From an uncultured Clostridia bacterium (GTDB lineage: Bacteria > Bacillota > Clostridia > Christensenellales > Aristaeellaceae): a stretch of 5,698 nucleotides of DNA. A program made the position numbers and the translations under genes. Shown piece by piece: positions 1 through 5,283 of the stretch. The DNA lies in assembly GCA_946615785.1 (NCBI GenBank), contig CAMOIA010000111.1, positions 1 through 5,698 of the forward strand, written 5' to 3'. Every line of letters starts with the position of its first letter. Positions within the stretch are counted from its first letter, which is position 1. The notes below the pieces were generated by a model, which had not been told where the DNA came from, did no database searches, and was given only the letters and a program-made list of their open reading frames with translations.

Positions 1-507
1 GTTCTGGATGAACAGCTGCAGCAGGTCAAATTCCTTGGCGGTCAGGCGCACGTCCTTACCGCCCAGGGTAACGGAGCGGTTGACCAGGTTGACCTCCATG
101 TCATGCACCCGCACGACCTTCTTTTCCTCCGCGTGCGGCTGCTGAGAGGCGCGGCGGAAGATGGATTTGATGCGGGCTTTGACCTCCAGGACATTGAAGG
201 GCTTGGTCATATAGTCATCCGCGCCGTATTCCAGGCCCAGAATCTTGTCCATGTCCTCGCCCTTGGCGGTCAGCATGATGATGGGCACGTTGGAGGTTTC
301 GCGAATGCGCTGGCAAACCTGGATGCCGTCCATCTTGGGGAGCATCACGTCCAGCAGGATCAGATCGACCTGATTTTCAAGAAAAACATTCAGCGCTTCC
401 TCGCCGTCCACGGCGGTCAGCGTTTCATACCCCTCCTGCTCCAGGTTAAAACGGAGACCTTTGAGCAAAAGAGGTTCGTCATCCACCAAGAGTATGCGCT
501 TGGCCAT
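1..507 (-). CDS. OmpR-family two-component response regulator (N-terminal 169 residues; cut by window edge)
   Basis: Cytoplasmic DNA-binding response regulator, phosphorylated by a partner histidine kinase that is not in this window. The frame is open from the ATG at 507 to base 1, giving 169 residues of an expected 230 or so. Seen: an N-terminal receiver domain (about residues 3-116) beginning MAKRILLVDDE, with acidic pocket D9/D10, phospho-acceptor D53 in LLDVMLPKMDG, switch T80 in MLTAK, and K102 in YMTKPF. A short charged linker follows (about 117-128), then the start of a winged-helix domain with the typical RLTAKEFDLLQLF stretch near residues 154-166. The receiver resembles the WalR/PhoP group, but a specific orthologue cannot be assigned without the C-terminus and the kinase. 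The start is supported by a GGAAAGGATGAG ribosome site just upstream. It has its own promoter and lies behind the clpB terminator, so it is probably not co-transcribed with clpB. The kinase gene would be expected beyond the left edge. Confidence 0.95.
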   Translation of the reverse strand, partial: MAKRILLVDDEPLLLKGLRFNLEQEGYETLTAVDGEEALNVFLENQVDLILLDVMLPKMDGIQVCQRIRETSNVPIIMLTAKGEDMDKILGLEYGADDYMTKPFNVLEVKARIKSIFRRASQQPHAEEKKVVRVHDMEVNLVNRSVTLGGKDVRLTAKEFDLLQLFIQN

Positions 508-529
508 GAAAGCTCATCCTTTCCTGATT

Positions 530-554
530 GGTGAATTACAAAATTTGGTTCACC
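530..554. repeat. Inverted repeat in the response-regulator leader
   Basis: Six-base arms GGTGAA (530-535) and TTCACC (549-554) are separated by 13 AT-rich bases. The dyad lies just downstream of the predicted transcription start, so it could be an operator or a weak leader hairpin. Short arms and a long spacer make chance occurrence possible. Confidence 0.4.
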
Positions 555-565
555 CTATCATGCGT

Positions 566-595
566 ATTGTACTACGAAACTGTTACAAAAATCAA
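566..595 (-). promoter_or_regulatory. Sigma-A-like promoter of the response regulator gene
   Basis: Read on the minus strand, a -35 box TTGATT (595-590) is followed by an 18-base spacer and a -10 box TACAAT (571-566). Transcription would start near 559, giving a leader of about 50 bases before the ATG at 507. It is the only good promoter between the clpB terminator and this gene. Confidence 0.7.
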
Positions 596-607
596 GACTT
601 TTATAAC

Positions 608-623
608 AAATTGTGAACAATTT
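608..623. repeat. 16-bp palindrome upstream of the response-regulator promoter
   Basis: Perfect seven-base arms AAATTGT (608-614) and ACAATTT (617-623) flank a two-base centre. The dyad lies about 13 bases upstream of the -35 box and is centred roughly 56 bases before the predicted start, where an activator or repressor could bind. OmpR-family proteins usually bind direct repeats, so autoregulation is not the obvious reading. The regulator is unknown. Confidence 0.5.
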
Positions 624-646
624 TCATGATTTTGTCTTTTTTTTAC

Positions 647-676
647 AAAAAGGCAGCCCGCCAAATGCGGGCTGCC
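647..676 (-). terminator. Rho-independent terminator of clpB
   Basis: On the minus strand, a perfect 10-bp GC-rich stem (arms 676-667 and 661-652; GGCAGCCCGC with its complement) closes a five-base loop and is followed directly by TTTTT (651-647). It begins 26 bases after the clpB stop codon. The plus strand has no T-run after the stem, so it acts in the minus direction only. Confidence 0.93.
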
Positions 677-702
677 CTGCAAAAATGTCCTGTCTGTGCG
701 GA

Positions 703-3303
703 TTAATCTGCGGCCTTTACCGCAAAGCCCCCCTGTGCGTCCGCGTCCACGACCAGCGTCTGGCCGGGAAGCACGCTGCCTTCGATCAGGGCCCTTGCAA
801 CAGCGGTTTCCACCTTCGCCTGAATCAGCCGTTTCATGGGCCGCGCGCCGTAGATGGGGTCATAGCCCATATCGATCAGCCTCTCTTTCGCGCTGTCCGT
901 CAGCTTCAGGGAGACCTGCCTGTCGCGCAGCCTGCCTTCAAGGCGCTTGAGCTGCAGGGCGGCGATGGACTGCACCTGCGTGCGGGTCAGGGGCGTGAAG
1001 AACACGGTTTCGTCGATGCGGTTCAAAAACTCCGGGCGGAAATGCGAGCGCAAAAGGGCGTTCACCTGGTCGCGGCTTTCCCCGGAAAGCGTTCCGTCGG
1101 GGCCGATTCCGTCCAGAATCTGGGAGGAACCCAGGTTGCTTGTCATGATCAGAATGGTATTGCGGAAATCCACGGTGCGGCCCTGTCCGTCGGTCACGCG
1201 GCCGTCGTCCAGGATCTGCAGAAGGATGTTGAATACGTCAGGGTGCGCCTTTTCCATTTCGTCAAACAGCACCACGGAATAGGGCTTGCGCCGCACGGCT
1301 TCCGTCAGCTGGCCGCCTTCCTCGTAGCCCACATATCCCGGAGGCGCTCCGATGAGGCGGGTGACGGAGAATTTCTCCATGTATTCCGTCATGTCAATGC
1401 GGATCAGGTTCTTTTCGTCGTCAAAGAGGGCCTGCGCCAGGGTTTTTGCAAGCTCGGTTTTGCCGACGCCCGTCGGGCCGAGGAAAAGGAAGGAACCAAT
1501 GGGCCGGTTTTCGTCCGACACGCCCGCGCGGCTGCGCAGGATGGCTTCGGCAACAAGGCGTACGGCCTCGTCCTGGCCGATGACGCGCTCATGCAGAATG
1601 TCCGGCATGCGAAGCAGCTTTTCGCGTTCGCCCTCCATCAGCTTGCTGACGGGAATGCCCGTCCACCTGGCCACGATGCGCGCGATCTCCTCTTCCGTCA
1701 CCTTGTCGCGAAGCAGGGTGGCTTCCTGTCCGGAGGCGTTTTTCTCGGCCTCTTCAAGTTCCGCCTTCAGCTTTGGCAGCTGGCCGTATTTGAGCTCGGC
1801 GGCGTGGTTCAGATCGTATTTTCTTTCCGCTTCGGCAATCGCGGCGTTCACCTGTTCGATCTGCTCGCGCAGCCTCTGCACGCGGCCGATCTCATTCTTT
1901 TCGTTTTCCCAGCGTGCTTTCATCTCGTCAAAGCGGCTGCGAAGGTCCTGAAGCTCGGCCTGGAGGTTTTTGAGGCGCTCGACCGAAAGCGGATCGTTTT
2001 CCTTTTTGAGCGAGACCTCTTCGATTTCATGCTGCATGATGCTGCGGCGGATGTCGTCCATTTCAGATGGCATGGATTCCATTTCCGTGCGGATCATGGC
2101 ACAGGCCTCGTCTACGAGGTCGATGGCTTTATCCGGAAGGAACCGGTCGGTGATGTAACGGGCGGAAAGGGTGGCGGCGGAGATCAGGGCGCTGTCGGTG
2201 ATTTTGACGCCGTGGAACACTTCATAGCGCTCCTTCAGGCCGCGCAGAATGGAAATGGTATCCTCCACCGTGGGTTCGTTCACCATCACGGGCTGGAAGC
2301 GGCGTTCAAGCGCAGGGTCCTTTTCAACATATTTGCGGTATTCGTCCAGGGTGGTCGCGCCGATGCAGTGCAATTCGCCCCTGGCCAGCATGGGCTTTAG
2401 CAGGTTGCCGGCGTCCATGCTGCCTTCCGCTTTGCCGGCGCCGACGATGTTGTGCATTTCGTCGATGAAAAGCAGGATCTTTCCGTCGCTCTTTTTGACC
2501 TCGGCGAGCACGGCCTTGAGCCGCTCCTCAAATTCGCCGCGGAATTTCGCGCCGGCGATCAGCGCGCCCATGTCCAGGGAGAAAACAGTGCGGTCCTTCA
2601 GGTTGTCCGGCACGTCGCCCTTCACGATCCTTTGCGCAAGGCCCTCGGCGATGGCGGTTTTGCCGACGCCGGGTTCGCCGATCAGGACAGGGTTGTTTTT
2701 CGTTTTCCGGGAGAGGATGCGGATCACGTCGCGGATTTCGCTGTCCCTGCCGATGACGGGGTCCAGCTTGTTTTTCCGCGCCATGTCCACAAGGTCGGTG
2801 CCGTATTTCTTCAGTGCGTCATAGGTTTCCTCCGGGTTGTCGCTGGTCACCCTGCTCGCGCCGCGAACGCCGGAGAGCGCCTTCAAGAACGCTTCCTTCG
2901 TCAGGCGGAAGGCGGCAAAAAGGGCGCTGAGCTCTTTATCCGGGGCGTCAAGGAGCGCCATGAAGAGATGTTCGACCGAAATGTATTCATCCTTCATGTC
3001 CTTGGCCTCGTCCGCGGCCTTCAGAAGGGCTTTGTTCATATCCTGCGAAACGTAGATTTTCCCCTGCTCATTGGAGGCGTAGCGGATTTGCGGAAGCTTG
3101 TGCAGAATGGCCTCCGTGCCGTCCATGAGCCCCTGAAGCTGAACGCCCATCGATTTGAGCAGCTGCGGGATGAGCCCGTTTTCGTCCTTCAGCAGGGCGT
3201 AGAGCAGGTGGGCTTCTTCCAGCTGCTGGTGCCCCCGGGCTGTGGCCTCCGCCTGCGCGGCGTTGATGGCTTCCATGCTTTTTTGCGTATAATTGTTCAT
3301 CAT
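703..3303 (-). CDS. clpB: ClpB, ATP-dependent protein disaggregase (Hsp100)
   Basis: Hexameric cytoplasmic AAA+ chaperone that pulls polypeptides out of aggregates together with DnaK/DnaJ/GrpE. 866 residues, the usual ClpB length. Domains in order: Clp N-domain (about 1-145); AAA1 with Walker A GEPGVGKT (209-216), pore loop KFRGEFEER (from 253) and Walker B ILLFIDE (276-282); coiled-coil middle domain (about 397-535), whose length marks ClpB and not ClpC; AAA2 with Walker A GPTGVGKT (609-616), pore loop GYVG (656-659) and Walker B VVLFDE (677-682); sensor-2 motif GARPMKRL near 819-826. No ClpP-docking IGF-type loop is seen, as expected for ClpB. The first pore loop has Phe where E. coli has Tyr, a conservative change. 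The frame stays open up to an ATG at 3372, but that codon overlaps the promoter -10 box and precedes the transcription start. The ATG at 3303, six bases after GAGGTG, or the adjacent one at 3300, is the real start and matches family N-termini (MNNYTQKSMEAINAAQ). A CtsR box lies in the leader. Confidence 0.98.
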   Translation of the reverse strand: MMNNYTQKSMEAINAAQAEATARGHQQLEEAHLLYALLKDENGLIPQLLKSMGVQLQGLMDGTEAILHKLPQIRYASNEQGKIYVSQDMNKALLKAADEAKDMKDEYISVEHLFMALLDAPDKELSALFAAFRLTKEAFLKALSGVRGASRVTSDNPEETYDALKKYGTDLVDMARKNKLDPVIGRDSEIRDVIRILSRKTKNNPVLIGEPGVGKTAIAEGLAQRIVKGDVPDNLKDRTVFSLDMGALIAGAKFRGEFEERLKAVLAEVKKSDGKILLFIDEMHNIVGAGKAEGSMDAGNLLKPMLARGELHCIGATTLDEYRKYVEKDPALERRFQPVMVNEPTVEDTISILRGLKERYEVFHGVKITDSALISAATLSARYITDRFLPDKAIDLVDEACAMIRTEMESMPSEMDDIRRSIMQHEIEEVSLKKENDPLSVERLKNLQAELQDLRSRFDEMKARWENEKNEIGRVQRLREQIEQVNAAIAEAERKYDLNHAAELKYGQLPKLKAELEEAEKNASGQEATLLRDKVTEEEIARIVARWTGIPVSKLMEGEREKLLRMPDILHERVIGQDEAVRLVAEAILRSRAGVSDENRPIGSFLFLGPTGVGKTELAKTLAQALFDDEKNLIRIDMTEYMEKFSVTRLIGAPPGYVGYEEGGQLTEAVRRKPYSVVLFDEMEKAHPDVFNILLQILDDGRVTDGQGRTVDFRNTILIMTSNLGSSQILDGIGPDGTLSGESRDQVNALLRSHFRPEFLNRIDETVFFTPLTRTQVQSIAALQLKRLEGRLRDRQVSLKLTDSAKERLIDMGYDPIYGARPMKRLIQAKVETAVARALIEGSVLPGQTLVVDADAQGGFAVKAAD

Positions 3304-3344
3304 ATCGATCACCTCACGATCGGTTATCTTTCTGCTTCTGAAGG

Positions 3345-3361
3345 TTTGACTAACTTTGACC
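3345..3361 (-). promoter_or_regulatory. CtsR operator (tandem heptad) in the clpB leader
   Basis: Read on the minus strand, GGTCAAA (3361-3355), the three bases GTT, then AGTCAAA (3351-3345). This fits the CtsR consensus (A/G)GTCAAA-NAN-(A/G)GTCAAA at both heptads, with T instead of A in the middle of the spacer. It lies at about +3 to +20 of the clpB transcript, a usual place for this heat-shock repressor to block initiation. No ctsR gene is in the window. No HrcA-type CIRCE repeat was seen here. Confidence 0.88.
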
Positions 3362-3370
3362 TTCGATATC

Positions 3371-3398
3371 ATTGTATCACAAAAGCGCCCCCTGTCAA
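3371..3398 (-). promoter_or_regulatory. Sigma-A-type promoter of clpB
   Basis: On the minus strand, a consensus -35 box TTGACA (3398-3393), a 16-base spacer and a -10 box TACAAT (3376-3371). The predicted start is near 3364, about 60 bases before the clpB ATG. The near-consensus boxes together with the CtsR operator imply a strong promoter held down by repression. Confidence 0.88.
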
Positions 3399-3408
3399 GA
3401 GGGAGCGC
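3381..3408 (-). terminator. Probable intrinsic terminator of the small HTH gene, overlapping the clpB -35 box
   Basis: On the minus strand, a nine-pair stem (arms 3408-3400 and 3393-3385, GCGCTCCCT against AGGGGGCGC with one T-G pair) closes a six-base loop and is followed by TTTT (3384-3381). It begins 66 bases after the HTH stop codon. The loop and the start of the second arm contain TTGACA of the clpB promoter. The T-run is short, so termination may be partial. Confidence 0.6.
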
Positions 3409-3474
3409 TGCGGTTGGAGAAATATTTTTTCGCTGTGAGCCTTCCTATGGAAATGTACGTCATCTTATCATTCA

Positions 3475-3702
3475 TCAGGGGATGGGCGGATCTTTGGAAG
3501 CATGCCTTTCAAACAGCTCTTCAAGCGGCAGGTCTGTCTGCAGGAAGGCCTTGATCAGAAGCGCTTCGTCAAGGGTAAAGGGCATTTCTCCCCGAAGCTT
3601 TCTGCACAGGGTGTTGTAGTGCACGTGCAGCGCTTCGGCGAGCGATTTTCGGTCGCAGGAGGAAAGCAGCATCTGCGCTTCCAGGAGGGGGTAATTGTGC
3701 AT
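3475..3702 (-). CDS. Small Cro/CI-like (XRE-type) helix-turn-helix protein
   Basis: 75 residues, probably a cytoplasmic DNA-binding transcription regulator. Residues about 5-65 form one compact HTH domain: the scaffold and turn helices run KSLAEALHV (19-27), the predicted recognition helix is HYNTLCRKLRGE (28-39), and PFTLDEALLIKAFLQTDLPLEELF (41-64, written here only as a region) has the spacing of short phage-type Cro/CI repressors found in Firmicutes. There is no ligand, dimerisation or peptidase domain and no signal peptide or membrane segment. The ATG at 3702 follows GGAGG with a five-base gap. The gene has its own near-consensus promoter and a terminator-like hairpin after it. It is divergent from lysA and upstream of clpB on the same strand. 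No other phage genes are nearby, so it is a domesticated or orphan regulator by inference. Its target is unknown; its own promoter region and lysA are the nearest candidates. Confidence 0.82.
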   Translation of the reverse strand: MHNYPLLEAQMLLSSCDRKSLAEALHVHYNTLCRKLRGEMPFTLDEALLIKAFLQTDLPLEELFERHASKDPPIP

Positions 3703-3730
3703 GGGCGCCTCCGCGATTTGTTTTGCGGTG

Positions 3731-3756
3731 GGACGAAAGGCGCTTTCGTTTCGTCC
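3731..3756. repeat. Nested inverted repeat in the leader of the HTH gene
   Basis: Outer arms GGACGAAA (3731-3738) and TTTCGTCC (3749-3756) are perfect complements around ten bases. An alternative inner pairing, ACGAAAG (3733-3739) with CTTTCGT (3743-3749), closes a three-base loop. It lies between the predicted start of the HTH transcript and its ribosome site. It could be an autoregulatory operator or an RNA hairpin with two alternative folds. No T-run follows it on either strand, so it is not an intrinsic terminator. Confidence 0.55.
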
Positions 3757-3770
3757 GGTGCAAACAGGAA

Positions 3771-3784
3771 TGATCAGTATCAGT
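3771..3784. repeat. Tandem ATCAGT repeat and TGAT-N4-ATCA dyad at the HTH promoter
   Basis: ATCAGT occurs twice head to tail (3773-3778 and 3779-3784), and TGAT (3771-3774) is inverted as ATCA (3779-3782). These overlap the -10 box and start site of the HTH promoter, a position suited to a repressor. Short half-sites make this a candidate operator only. Confidence 0.4.
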
Positions 3785-3809
3785 ATATGCCGAAGGAAAC
3801 GCCTGTCAA
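3782..3809 (-). promoter_or_regulatory. Sigma-A-type promoter of the small HTH gene
   Basis: On the minus strand, a consensus -35 box TTGACA (3809-3804), a 16-base spacer and a -10 box TATACT (3787-3782). Predicted start near 3775, leaving a leader of about 73 bases that contains the nested inverted repeat. Confidence 0.8.
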
Positions 3810-3844
3810 TCTGTTTTTATTCTGTCCTTTTGCCCGTGACGGCG

Positions 3845-3873
3845 TTGAAAAGCACAACTTGGCCTGTTATATT
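3845..3873 (+). promoter_or_regulatory. Sigma-A-type promoter of lysA
   Basis: A -35 box TTGAAA (3845-3850), a 17-base spacer and a -10 box TATATT (3868-3873). Predicted start near 3880, leaving a leader of about 42 bases. That is far too short for a lysine riboswitch. It contains the small palindrome GGGAATTTCCC (3892-3902). The -35 box is only 35 bases from that of the divergent HTH promoter. Confidence 0.78.
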
Positions 3874-3921
3874 GTTCACGAAATACCGGGCGGGAATTTC
3901 CCTGCCATGAAAGGATTGAAC

Positions 3922-5157
3922 ATGCCCAATTTTGCGCTTTCGGACGAGGTTTTTTTCCGTGCCGCCGACGCCTTTCCCACGCCTTTTCATCTGTATGATG
4001 AAAACGGCATCCGGAAAACCATTCGCGATGTAAAGGCCGCCTTTTCCTGGGCGCCCTCTTACCGGGAATATTTTGCCGTGAAGGCGCTGCCGAACCCGCA
4101 GATTCTGAAAATCTTCGCCGAGGAAGGCTGCGGGCTGGATTGTTCTTCGCAGTGCGAATTGCTGCTGGCGCAGCGCTGCGGCGTTCGGGGAGACGCGATT
4201 ATGTTCTCTGCAAACGCCATGCCGCCCTCGGAATACGATTTGGCGCGTTCGCTCGGCGCGGTCATCAACCTGGACGATCTGTCCGACGCGCCGCTCCTTG
4301 AAAAGCACGGCGGCATTCCGGAGCTGATTTCCGTCCGCTTTAATCCCGGCGGAGAATTCAGGGGCGGTACCGCGATCATGGGAAATCCGGGCGAGAGCAA
4401 ATACGGCATGACGCGGGATCAGCTGCGGGAGGCGCTTTTATACTGCCGCGCGCGGGGCACGAAACGCTTTGGACTGCACGCCTTTCTTTCCTCCAATTCC
4501 ACCGTGGAAAGTTATTACCCGTCGCTTGCTTCGCTCCTGTTTCAGACGGGCAAGGCGCTTGAGAAGGAGACGGGCCTCGTTTTCGATTTTGTGAACCTTT
4601 CCGGCGGCGTCGGCATCCCCTACCGTCCGGAGGAAAAGGCGAACGATATCCTTGCCATCGGAGAGGGCGTCAGGAAGGCGTATCTTGAGGCCTTCGGCAC
4701 CATCCGGGAGGACGGCGTGAAGCTTTGCAGCGAAATGGGCCGGTTCATGACCGGCCCGCAGGGCTGGCTTTTGACGAGGGTCGTCCACGAAAAGCAGATC
4801 TACCGGGATTATCTGGGGGTCGACGCCTGCGCGAGCTGTCTGATGCGGCCGGCGATGTACGGGGCGTACCATCATATCCATATCGCGGGCAAGCGGAACG
4901 CACCCTGCGATCACCTCTACGACGTGACGGGGTGTCTTTGCGAAAACAATGACAAATTCGCGGTGAACAGGATGCTTCCGAAAACCGAAATCGGCGACCT
5001 CGCCGTGATTCACGACACCGGCGCGCACGGCCTTGCCATGGGGTATCAGTATAACGGAAGGCTCCGCTGCGCGGAGGTCCTCTACACGGCAAATGACGGT
5101 TTCAGGCTGATCAGAAGGGCGGAAACGCCGGAAGATTACTTTGCCACGCTCGTATGA
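3922..5157 (+). CDS. lysA: Diaminopimelate decarboxylase (PLP-dependent), divergent clostridial-type branch
   Basis: Cytoplasmic PLP enzyme of the alanine-racemase-like fold (fold type III) that converts meso-diaminopimelate to L-lysine and CO2, the last step of lysine synthesis. 411 residues, near the usual 415-440. Seen: Schiff-base K54 in YFAVKALPNP, the TIM-barrel region to about 280, glycine-rich phosphate-binding SGGVGIP (227-233), EMGR (271-274) where classical enzymes have EPGR, the substrate-binding RPAMYGAYHH stretch (309-318), the catalytic-Cys motif CENND (340-344), and GYQYNGR (374-380) corresponding to the C-terminal conserved Tyr. Around H186 the sequence is LHAFLSSN where classical LysA has HxHIGS, which marks a divergent branch I know as annotated LysA in Clostridia. 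Related decarboxylases (D-ornithine/lysine, carboxynorspermidine) cannot be fully excluded. The frame is open back to 3502, but that part runs over the HTH gene and both promoters. The ATG at 3922 has AAAGGA six bases upstream; the in-frame ATG at 3907 has a worse site. Confidence 0.9.
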   Translation: MPNFALSDEVFFRAADAFPTPFHLYDENGIRKTIRDVKAAFSWAPSYREYFAVKALPNPQILKIFAEEGCGLDCSSQCELLLAQRCGVRGDAIMFSANAMPPSEYDLARSLGAVINLDDLSDAPLLEKHGGIPELISVRFNPGGEFRGGTAIMGNPGESKYGMTRDQLREALLYCRARGTKRFGLHAFLSSNSTVESYYPSLASLLFQTGKALEKETGLVFDFVNLSGGVGIPYRPEEKANDILAIGEGVRKAYLEAFGTIREDGVKLCSEMGRFMTGPQGWLLTRVVHEKQIYRDYLGVDACASCLMRPAMYGAYHHIHIAGKRNAPCDHLYDVTGCLCENNDKFAVNRMLPKTEIGDLAVIHDTGAHGLAMGYQYNGRLRCAEVLYTANDGFRLIRRAETPEDYFATLV

Positions 5158-5213
5158 CAAATACAGACAAAGTGCAGGATTTGAACACAGAAAATGCAAA
5201 AACGCCCGCCTTC

Positions 5214-5233
5214 CCCTCTTGTATACAAAGGGG
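5214..5233. repeat. Palindrome over the gdhA -35 box
   Basis: The core TTGTATACAA (5219-5228) is a perfect 10-bp palindrome. It extends outward, with one mismatch and one T-G pair, to CCC (5214-5216) and GGG (5231-5233). It covers the -35 hexamer of the predicted gdhA promoter, so a bound protein would block RNA polymerase. No T-run follows, so it is not a convincing lysA terminator. Confidence 0.5.
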
Positions 5234-5247
5234 ATTCCGGATAAAAT
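5219..5247 (+). promoter_or_regulatory. Predicted sigma-A-like promoter of gdhA
   Basis: A -35 box TTGTAT (5219-5224), a 17-base spacer and a -10 box TAAAAT (5242-5247), with start near 5254. Match to consensus is moderate. gdhA may also be reached by readthrough from lysA, since no clear terminator lies in the 126 bases between the two genes. Confidence 0.6.
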
Positions 5248-5283
5248 GCTATCGACATCGAATGACCAAAGGAGGTTTGTGAA

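Noticed and set aside
590..617. Possible PhoP box before the response regulator
   Set aside because: Only one half-site (TTCACA, minus strand 617-612) fits; the hexamers at 11-base phase after it (TTATAA, TTGATT) do not match the consensus.
613..2400. 595-codon open frame on the plus strand opposite clpB
   Set aside because: It lies wholly antisense to clpB in a GC-rich gene, has no recognisable domain and no ribosome site at its ATG, and its start lies across the clpB terminator. The minus strand here encodes a textbook ClpB.
3304..3372. Upstream start for ClpB at 3372 (23 extra residues)
   Set aside because: The codon overlaps the -10 box and lies before the predicted transcription start; the extension is over the CtsR operator and is absent from the family.
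2452..3438. 328-codon open frame on the plus strand over the clpB N-terminal part and promoter
   Set aside because: It is antisense to the Clp N-domain and AAA1 and crosses the clpB promoter; its composition (His, Phe and Arg rich) is typical of a shadow frame.
3502..3921. Upstream in-frame extension of lysA (extra 140 codons)
   Set aside because: It would run antisense through the HTH gene and across both promoters; family members begin near MPNF, where the ribosome site lies.
3703..3921. Lysine riboswitch or T-box before lysA
   Set aside because: The predicted leader is about 42 bases, and no multi-helix element or T-box sequence was seen.
5158..5283. Intrinsic terminator after lysA
   Set aside because: No GC-rich stem followed by a T-run was found; the CCC/GGG palindrome there lacks the T-run and fits an operator better.
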